From contig JAAOOA010000002.1 in NCBI GenBank assembly GCA_012861695.1, forward strand, positions 25,584,898 through 25,648,897: DNA of 64,000 bases, given 5' to 3'. The notes beneath the pieces are model-generated. The model saw only the letters and a list, made by a program, of their open reading frames with translations, was not told the DNA's origin and did no database searches. Shown in pieces: positions 11,001-64,000 of the stretch (position 1 is the stretch's first letter; each line of letters opens with the position of its first letter). Source of the DNA: Trematomus loennbergii. Taxonomy: Eukaryota; Chordata; Actinopteri; Perciformes; Nototheniidae. The position numbers and the translations under genes are program-made.

Positions 11001-12999
11001 AGTGTAAAATGTTATGTTTCCCTCTCCTTTTCTGTAGGTGCTCCAGATTGTGTAGAATTGGCCTAAAAATGACAAAAGCCCTCACTTGCATGGACAATTT
11101 GCTGCTTGCTGACACAATTTAAGTACATAATTGTTACCCTTCTCATCCACCCTGTTGAGACCCAGCTGGCCAGATTTATTGGCCCCGCAGCAGTACACCA
11201 GGCCTGGGAGTGTGAGGAACAGGGAGTGGGTCGCTCCGGCCGTAACCTGGGTAACCGCTACTCCGGTCAGAGCGCACACCAGGTCAGGTACAAACTGCAG
11301 CAACACCTCCTTCCCCAGGCCCAGCTGACCTGACTGTTCGAACCCCCGAGAAGACATTGCCTCCTGAAAAGTGAAGAGTTATTTAGTTTACAACACACTA
11401 AAAAATGTCAGAAGCTAAAGTCAAATTAATATGTTTTCCTATTTGGATTAACCTTTTGATTTAATAATGAAAACATTTTTTTACATTCAACATTTCCTGT
11501 TTTCTGAAATGTGTTCCATCTTTATCTTCCTTAAGCTTCAACTAGAACATTTACTTTGCACTAAATTGGCAGTGGGGAATAGGGAAACTGGCACAGTGAT
11601 ACATTGACATTAAGATCTAAATCAAATCATTACGACATTACACATAACTGAATATAACAAACTGTGGAACAAACACTGTGACTGTTGCATATCATATCAG
11701 AAAGATAGCATCAGTATGTTCATTGTCATACCTTTAGTCAGAGCCAGAGAGTGGGAGTTTCCACAAGCAACTTGAATCACAGGTATTGGCAGTGGCATCT
11801 GCACATGACTGCATGTTGACGAGACAATAGAAAGTAAAAATGATGAAACCTATGCCTACTTTCAGTGCAAAGTATACATATTCATATATTGCTGCTTAGT
11901 GTGAGATCTTACCTTGGTCTGTTGTGGAGTAGATTTGGTAAAAGGCCTCTCTGTCCGTCCTCTCCTGCCCCCCAGGAGAACACCTTTCCAGATGCACACA
12001 CAGCCAGACAATGGTCCTGACCACAAGCTATGGTCACCACATCGCCCAGCCCCTCCACACGACCTTATACAGGGGGACAGAAAAGAGGATAACATATCAT
12101 ATTTGGAATAACAATATTGCCCATCTAATACTAAACAAATCAAGCAAAACGGTTCCAAACGTGCTATCAACTATACATAAGAAAAAGTGACAATGCTCGT
12201 ACAAAAATTGTGGAAAGTAGGCTACTACTAACTAACTACATTGCCTTAAATGTAAAATGTTGAGTTCATTTACTTACTGGTTTCATTTAATGTTATTCGT
12301 TTACAATGTAGGTCATCTTGAATGCAGGACTATATTACACTGTATTTTTTTAATTTAAATTATCTTAATTATTGTACTGCCACTAATTCCCACAAACCCG
12401 AATACATCGCGGTACTGTAATTAATGTTCCACTTTCCCACCTGCACTTGAACATCACGCATAACTTTCGTTGTCTTCACTGACAAGGGGTAAACGAAACT
12501 GAAACGTAGCACAGCTGATTGAGCTGCACAACAAGTTCATTTATGGATTTCGATGCAGGCTCATAAGATAATGATTAAACACAAGATAAAGTAAATGTAA
12601 TTGTCTTGAAAGACGAAGAACCAAATATATCAGATACTGTATTCCTCATCATATATCCTCAAAATATATTCAATTTAGATAAAAAATATGTCATGATAAA
12701 AAACACAAAACAAGTTTTTATTATTTTATGGGCTACTACATGGATATTTCTTGTTATGTCGAGATTCTGCAGCCTACCTGTTGTTCTCCATCTTTACGGT
12801 TCTTTCGTCCAAGTTGTCCCTGAGAGTTGTTTCCACATGACAACACGCCGCCCTCCCCGTTGAGCAGTAAAGTGTGCTGGTCCCCGCAGCAGATGTCGGT
12901 GATAACCCCGGGGACCGACCAGGACACCGGGCTGAGGGCCGTCTGTGGACCGAGCTGTCCACTGGAGCTGTCTCCCCAACAGTACAGCTGCACCATCAT
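2142..12999 (-). CDS. Small HERC-family E3 ubiquitin ligase (RCC1 repeats + HECT), 23 exons
   Basis: Exons, 5' to 3': 12778-12999, 11913-12052, 11732-11808, 11138-11363, 10490-10581, 10259-10386, 9869-10022, 9578-9633, 9063-9190, 8884-8943, 8664-8760, 8287-8467, 7623-7772, 7172-7291, 6935-7033, 6582-6761, 5886-6029, 4104-4270, 3941-4004, 3770-3840, 3232-3415, 2500-2601, 2142-2376. The N-terminal third is an RCC1-type propeller ([11 protein letters not shown] near the start) and the C-terminus a HECT domain with catalytic Cys at about residue 987 ([11 protein letters not shown]). Such enzymes take ubiquitin or ISG15-type modifiers from an E2 through the Cys and pass them to substrates in the cytosol. 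The exon sum is 3077 nt; adding back the seven inferred missing bases gives 1028 codons, matching HERC3/5/6 length. The start at 12999 is chosen because family members begin a few residues before the first CWG; an in-frame ATG at 13065 would add 22 residues. Frame breaks in exons 4, 7, 13, 22 and 23 look like lost bases. The exact HERC paralogue (3/4/5/6/7) is not resolved. Confidence 0.93.
4638..4945. mobile_element. PIF/Harbinger-like MITE in HERC intron 17
   Basis: About 308 bp with terminal inverted repeats (left CGGCCCCTACACACGG, right CCGTGTGTAGGGGCCG) and a TAA on each side (4635-4637 and 4946-4948). The 3-bp TAA duplication and non-coding interior are hallmarks of PIF/Harbinger-derived MITEs. 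GC-rich compared with the surrounding intron. Confidence 0.8.
4991..5054. repeat. (AT)32 microsatellite
   Basis: Uninterrupted AT dinucleotide run between two MITEs in HERC intron 17. Confidence 0.97.
5081..5843 (+). mobile_element. TTAA-flanked MITE-like element, family A copy 2
   Basis: Left end AGGTCCCATGTCATGG, right end CCATGACATGGGCCCT, flanked by TTAA at 5077-5080 and 5844-5847. About 500 bp match the element at the left window edge in inverse orientation. Non-coding, and it lies 43 bp downstream of the HERC exon 17 donor site. The superfamily is unproven; TTAA flanks suggest a piggyBac-type mobiliser. Confidence 0.75.
5886..7291 (-). CDS. HERC exons 14-17: entry to the HECT domain
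   Basis: Exon 14 (40 codons), 15 (33), 16 (60) and 17 (48) are all phase 0 and unbroken. They encode the pre-HECT linker and HECT start: [56 protein letters not shown] and [20 protein letters not shown]. The LxxRRxHLVEDTxRQL block is the conserved start of HECT domains in small HERC proteins. Intron 17 has collected two MITEs and an AT array. Confidence 0.92.
7623..9190 (-). CDS. HERC exons 9-13: middle region between propeller and HECT
   Basis: These exons encode a helical spacer typical of small HERCs: [15 protein letters not shown] (exon 9), [19 protein letters not shown] (exon 10), [14 protein letters not shown] (exon 11), [17 protein letters not shown] (exon 12) and [19 protein letters not shown] (exon 13). 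Exon 11's 3' end (8664, donor GTTAAG) is chosen because it restores phase 0; it is the least certain boundary. In exon 13 the conserved Trp-Trp-Ser stretch sits in a different frame from what follows (break near 7756), an offset of two missing bases. Confidence 0.82.
9578..12999 (-). CDS. HERC exons 1-8: RCC1-type beta-propeller
   Basis: Recurrent RCC1 blade motifs are visible: [97 protein letters not shown] and ISAGWNTSC. The acceptor of exon 2 (12052) was chosen over a nearby upstream AG because it keeps phase. Exon 4 (11138-11363) has two frame breaks, at a G run (11343-11347) and at CAGGT for CAGGGT (11329-11330). Exon 7 has one, at CCCC (9873-9876). With these restored all eight exon phases agree. 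Confidence 0.88.
12495..12505 (+). promoter_or_regulatory. ISRE-like core in HERC intron 1
   Basis: GAAACTGAAAC, a perfect GAAANNGAAA interferon-stimulated response element core, preceded by AAAC. It lies about 270 bp downstream of HERC exon 1. Known ISREs bind ISGF3 and IRFs; function here is inferred. Confidence 0.6.
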
Positions 13000-13547
13000 A
13001 TCTCCACCTGGACTCTGTCTGCAGCATCTGCGCCTGCAATTTATCCCCACTGATGCTGCCTTCAAGTGCTGTCGGAATTATCAGTATCACTATAGTAAAT
13101 ATGCACTTGTGCTTCTCTTTCTGCGGGTGTTGCATAATTGAGTAATAGGTCTGCTTAAAAAGTCTAGCACGATAACTAAGGCTGTAACTAGCTTCAGTGT
13201 GTCATTTATTTTTCCAACAAAGCAAGCAAAAGACAATCTAATAGAAACCACGATATAAGTTTTCTAATTTACGAGCCTGCCAATAAGCAGGGAAGGCAGC
13301 ATGAGAGACACCTGTTACAAGAAGAGATCTCTTATCTTTTAAAAGTCGTGTTGACCGAAATGCTGCAACATCATGTGGCAAAAATATAACTAGGTATATC
13401 TGCATAAGGTACAGGTGTTTTTTTAAATTTATTTTTAGGGTGTTCCGACCGAATTGAATAGGTTCTTGTGTACTTTTTTATCTGACAAAAATGTGGACCT
13501 TTTAAATACACAAACAGAGATATAAACAAGGCATTCATTACAAATGA

Positions 13548-13553
13548 TTTTAT
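13548..13553 (-). other. Candidate polyadenylation signal of NWD1
   Basis: AATAAA on the minus strand about 460 bases after the NWD1 stop codon. If used, the ISRE at 13678 lies inside the NWD1 3' UTR, so the two genes are extremely close. Confidence 0.5.
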
Positions 13554-13677
13554 TAAAACATAGACATTTGTCAAAATTATAGTAGATATGAATTAAACTG
13601 ACCCCTGTTTGGTTTAGTTTTCACAGAAATGAAACTTAAATGCTGGGAGAAGTCATCATTATTGGCTCAGACCAGCT

Positions 13678-13688
13678 GAAACTGAAAC
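13678..13688 (+). promoter_or_regulatory. ISRE-like core upstream of HERC
   Basis: A second perfect GAAACTGAAAC, about 680 bp upstream of the HERC start codon. It is identical to the core in intron 1. The minus strand reads TGTTTCAGTTTC, close to the classical ISRE. Confidence 0.65.
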
Positions 13689-14011
13689 AATGCTGCCAAG
13701 GTTCCCAAGAAGTGTGGCACCTGTACTTGTTTTAAGTATACACATATACACACAATCAGTTTGTTTGCCATCACATTAGTAATATAAATAAATGTATATA
13801 AAAACACAGTCCAACAACATCAACGGTGTGGAGTGAAGATATCCATAAAAGGCCAGATGTTCTATATTTCAATCTTTACAAAAAAAATGTAATGGCTTCT
13901 TCTTTGGCCCATGTTTCACCCAAGTTTCATACAAGTTGGGTTTGTGCAGCAGTCCTGCTGAAAAACAAACAAACGGAACCAAAACATAACATCTTTACAA
14001 AGCTATTAATC

Positions 14012-23376
<9,365 letters not shown>

Positions 23377-23549
23377 TTCTTTTCAGAGAAAGAGTTGGGA
23401 AGTTGCTAAAATAAAGCAAATAAAGCTAAAACTTCTGGCATGAACATGTTCAATGGCCCACATAAAAGTGAACAATTGCTGCTTTGCTGCTCTGCGCTGT
23501 TGTTTCCCTTCTACTTCCTGCTCCACTCAAGAAACTCTGGCCTCGGGTG

Positions 23550-23555
23550 TTTATA
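23550..23555 (-). promoter_or_regulatory. TATA box of NWD1
   Basis: TATAAA on the minus strand (context ACTTTATAAACACC), about 175 bp upstream of the NWD1 start codon. Transcription would begin near 23520-23525, giving a leader of about 150 nt. Confidence 0.55.
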
Positions 23556-23595
23556 AAGTGTGTTATCATGATCACACCCACCTCCAGAGACTGAA

Positions 23596-60710
<37,115 letters not shown>

Positions 60711-60910
60711 CTGAAAACACAAGTGTAAAGATGCAGCAGTGAGAAAATGAGAAGCAAACAGTATCACTATAAACTGTTTTAGCTGTGCGTCAGCAACAGT
60801 GACTCCCCACCAGTGAGTATGAGCGGAAACCCAGAGGGCTGCGAGAAAGGGTAACCTACATCTGCTGGACTGGGTCACTGTGTCAGCAGCAACAACTCAC
60901 AGACCCTGGA

Positions 60911-60923
60911 GTGTGTGTGTGTG

Positions 60924-60976
<53 letters not shown>

Positions 60977-60993
60977 TGCGTGCGCGTGCGTGT
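60911..60993 (+). repeat. (GT)n then (GTGC)n compound microsatellite
   Basis: GT run followed by about seven TGCG units. Confidence 0.95.
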
Positions 60994-61206
60994 AGTGCAA
61001 ATCCTCATTAATAAAACAGTTTTTAACAAACCAGAACAGCAAACACAACAACCAATCAGGACAAACAGAGCTCAGGGACCGAGTCGTTCCTTCGAGGCAC
61101 ATTCTTCTCTTTATCTATTCCATCCCTCTTCCATATACATTTGCATGTAGATCTGGTTATCTCCGTTCTGTTTGGTATATCTGTCTCCCAGTCATCAGCT
61201 CTCAGC

Positions 61207-61209
<3 letters not shown>

Positions 61210-61242
<33 letters not shown>
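61210..61242 (+). repeat. (CT)16 microsatellite
   Basis: Pure CT run followed by TATATA. Confidence 0.95.
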
Positions 61243-61247
<5 letters not shown>

Positions 61248-61786
61248 CATATTTCATTGAGTCACCTTCTATCTATATCTTGCCTTTTTTACCTTTAACA
61301 GATGGTAAATGAGGCCATCAGAAAACATCTACCAGTTCTTTCTCTTGTTCCCTGGACCTGAAATGCGTCTCCATCCAGCTGACACACAAGCTTGTGTCCT
61401 GGGGGGGTCAGTGGCCCAGTGACCCCTGACCCCCTACAGTTAGATCCTTCAGAGGAAATAACAGCCAGGCTTTTTCTGGACTCAACACGTAATCTAATAC
61501 TAAAAACTCCCCATTACCTCCTCTTTGTTCCTGTGTAAGTCAATTGGCAGTGAGTGGAGTAAATACTTTGTGATGGATTAAATTAAGAGTAAAGGTCAGT
61601 ACTACTTTGTGTCATAATGTGCCAAAGCATGAGTGTAGCTTACAGGATAGGATAAGACATGCTTTTAGCTCACTGTGTAGGTTTCTTTAGGAAATGGTTA
61701 GTCTATGTCATTCTCAATGATGTCAAGTATGGAAAGAGGTTTAAAGAGCCATTGAAAGACCAGGTAAAATAGATTTTACACATACA

Positions 61787-61914
<128 letters not shown>

Positions 61915-64000
61915 GAGAAGCTGTGGCACAGTAACTGCCCTGTCCAATGCATGAGGTAACCCATTTCCTTTAAGGGATAGTCAACGTCACACACTCTCTT
62001 GGGAAGGGTGGGGTGGGTGTGGGTAGTTCTGATGAAAGACTGTGAGACTGTGTGAGTGTGTTTGTTTAAAAAAATAAGGGGAGAGAAAAAATTGAAAAAC
62101 ATGTGGTTTAATTGCCTCACTTCGTAGATGTTTTGTATATAAAGTATGTGGGTCGGTGTGTGTGTGTTTTTCGAGGGGGGTTATCTGAGTACATTGACTG
62201 ACAGGAGGACTGATTTGACAGCTTGATTTCCACACCACACTGTTCCCAAACAATTAGTCAACAAACCAGGGAAACCAGAGACCGTAGCTTGAATTTGGTT
62301 CAGTTGGACATCTGGGATTACCTCTCATTAGTGTCCTCTAGTGGACATTATGACCATGGCCTTCAGAATGGCCTTAGTCATATTAGAGAATCATTTTGCG
62401 TCTCGCTTCAAGTCCATCTACAGTTACTGGTCACAGTACATTGTGCATTGTTAATATATATATAGTTGAATCGATCAACAGATATGTAAAAAACGAGTTT
62501 TATCTGGAGTGAATCAAGCAATAGCACCACTTAAAGTTTATCATCGGAAATACCTACAAAAGAAATCCTGGTCCACTGTGAAAAAAATTATCGTCTAAAA
62601 AAAGAAAGGCAATATAAAAGAAAAGGTATCAATTAGTAAAAATTGCAATGTTCTTCCTTTCTTCTTCCTGTTTCTGTGCAGTAAATGTCACAAAATGAAT
62701 TCCCAGCAACCTTTACTCTTGAAACCTCTTATGCCCCCGCTAAATGTTAGGATGTTGGATTTTGAGTTCTATCTGACATTAGGAAGAGATCTCTTCACAG
62801 CCACTATGAACAGGATGAACTATACCAATAACTACTTTAACTACTGGTGTTTATGTGGATGTGGGTACTTCAAACTTTAAATGTGGATAAATTCATTACT
62901 TTTAGTGGGAGTAACTTCACAAGCCAAGTGATAAAGATCCAGGAGTGATGCTGTCTACATATCACACTATTTCTTGGCCTTTCCTCCTTGTTCTAATGCC
63001 AGCACACAATTTAAAGCCTAATTTTACGGTGACAGATTTGTGATTGGAGCAAGCGCAATGAAAGCTAAACTTGGCAAATACAAAATGGCGAGGAGAAGAC
63101 TGAATGAGTTGTGACAGCTGAGGTGTTGTTGGCCAAGTTTGGAGGTGTTTCTGTTGCTCTTTAATTTTCCCCACACTGCCTCTCTCTCTTTCTCCCTCTG
63201 GAACTATTGCCCTCTTTCTCTGTCTTCCTGTCACCTCCACCTCTTAGTGTCTCTCTCTTTTCATATCCATCAACCTTTCTGTGCTGTCATCCCTGACAGC
63301 CACCTTACCCTCACGTTACTATGGCAACTCTCTCTCTCCTTTGCCCTTCCTGTGTACATACATCACATACATCCTGTTTTTGGGATCAGAGTGGCAAACA
63401 GGGGTACCCAAACGGCAGGATATCCTGGGAAGACCAGTGTGTGAGAGCGGGTTCGTAGACAAAGAAAAAGTAAAAGCAAGAGGAAGAGAAGCTGATTATT
63501 GTTGAATATTGTGTATTTAAAGCCTGCCAGTTAGTACGTTACAACCTGCAATTATTTTCATCACTGTAAGGCAGTTTCTGGGAGTTCATTTGTGGTTTCA
63601 CAGCTGCATTCTGGCATTTTTCAAAATGACAGACAAGTCTGAGGGAGACACTACAATTAGAGGTCAAAATAAGGTGTCATAATTGTTACTCGTTGGCCTG
63701 TATTTTCTTTTGCAGGATAACATGACTACTGTTCACTTTTTCTTGCATTTTACCACACCCAGGCAGCTCGTAACTGTCCAAACAGCTACTGATGATAACT
63801 TTAAAACAAACCTAATTGAGAAGTACTGTATTTACAGGGTAAAAAATAAATACAGAGAGCATGAGAACGACAGTGTCACAATTATTATGTATTAGTGAGT
63901 ATCAGCCAGGATCTCTGCTTTATCCATGCTTTCACAACTCTGCTCTGTCCATTAATTATTTGTCTCTCAGCGGCACATCCTGCCAACAGCTCTGCAGACA

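Larger units (their letters stand above)
13000..14011 (-). other. HERC upstream region / NWD1 3' region
   Basis: One kilobase between the HERC start codon and the NWD1 stop codon. It must hold the HERC promoter and any 5' untranslated sequence, and the NWD1 3' UTR. It contains an ISRE core at 13678-13688, a related GAAATGAAACT at 13627-13637 and a minus-strand AATAAA at 13548-13553. No coding sequence was recognised. Confidence 0.6.

Noticed and set aside
2142..12999. Calling the HERC gene a pseudogene
   Set aside because: All 23 exons have proper junctions and family motifs; frame breaks are single-base losses of the same type seen in conserved fchsd2, so error is more likely. Not excluded.
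12827..13141. Plus-strand 104-residue frame opposite HERC exon 1
   Set aside because: Shadow of a GC-rich coding exon; the minus strand carries clear RCC1 motifs and splice sites.
61396..61440. GGGGTCA/TGACCCC hairpin as a structured RNA or nuclear-receptor site
   Set aside because: Arms are only 7-8 bp in an intron, with no supporting context.

Overview
This is a vertebrate nuclear window, almost certainly from a ray-finned (probably percomorph) fish. The genes are split into many short exons with GT-AG junctions. There is an intact Tc1-family transposon, many short inverted-repeat elements and very dense CA/GT microsatellites. No rRNA, tRNA, CRISPR array or bacterial operon was seen.

Layout: three genes lie head-to-tail on the minus strand. 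(1) 2142-12999 is a complete 23-exon small-HERC E3 ubiquitin ligase, with RCC1 repeats, a middle region and a HECT domain, about 1027 residues. (2) 14012-23376 is a complete 10-exon NWD1-type NACHT/WD-repeat protein, about 1680 residues, with a 3.2 kb last exon. (3) 28174-60710 holds the 3' nineteen coding exons of fchsd2 (F-BAR plus two SH3 domains); its first exons lie beyond the right edge. Two perfect interferon-response-type GAAACTGAAAC cores flank HERC exon 1, which fits the interferon-inducible small-HERC genes of fish. HERC and NWD1 form a compact innate-immunity-like pair about 1 kb apart, beside a large housekeeping endocytosis gene whose introns hold most of the repeats.

The left edge carries a decayed duplicate of the NWD1 P-loop exon with its introns (986-1491), next to a mobile element that inserted at a TTAA. 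The original NWD1 locus preserves the empty site.

All three genes show isolated 1-base losses, mostly in homopolymer runs, that break the reading frame. Restoring one base at each point makes every exon phase agree. The CA arrays also contain frequent single-base slips. I read most of these breaks as consensus errors of a long-read assembly rather than gene death, but raw reads are needed to decide.

Mobile elements: an intact 334-residue Tc1 transposase with about 210-bp IR/DR ends (42428-44035), a PIF/Harbinger-like MITE with TAA duplication, several MITE families with TTAA flanks (two of them with perfect central palindromes), and other fragments. All coordinates were read by eye; exon ends are accurate where a clear GT/AG and phase agreement exist.
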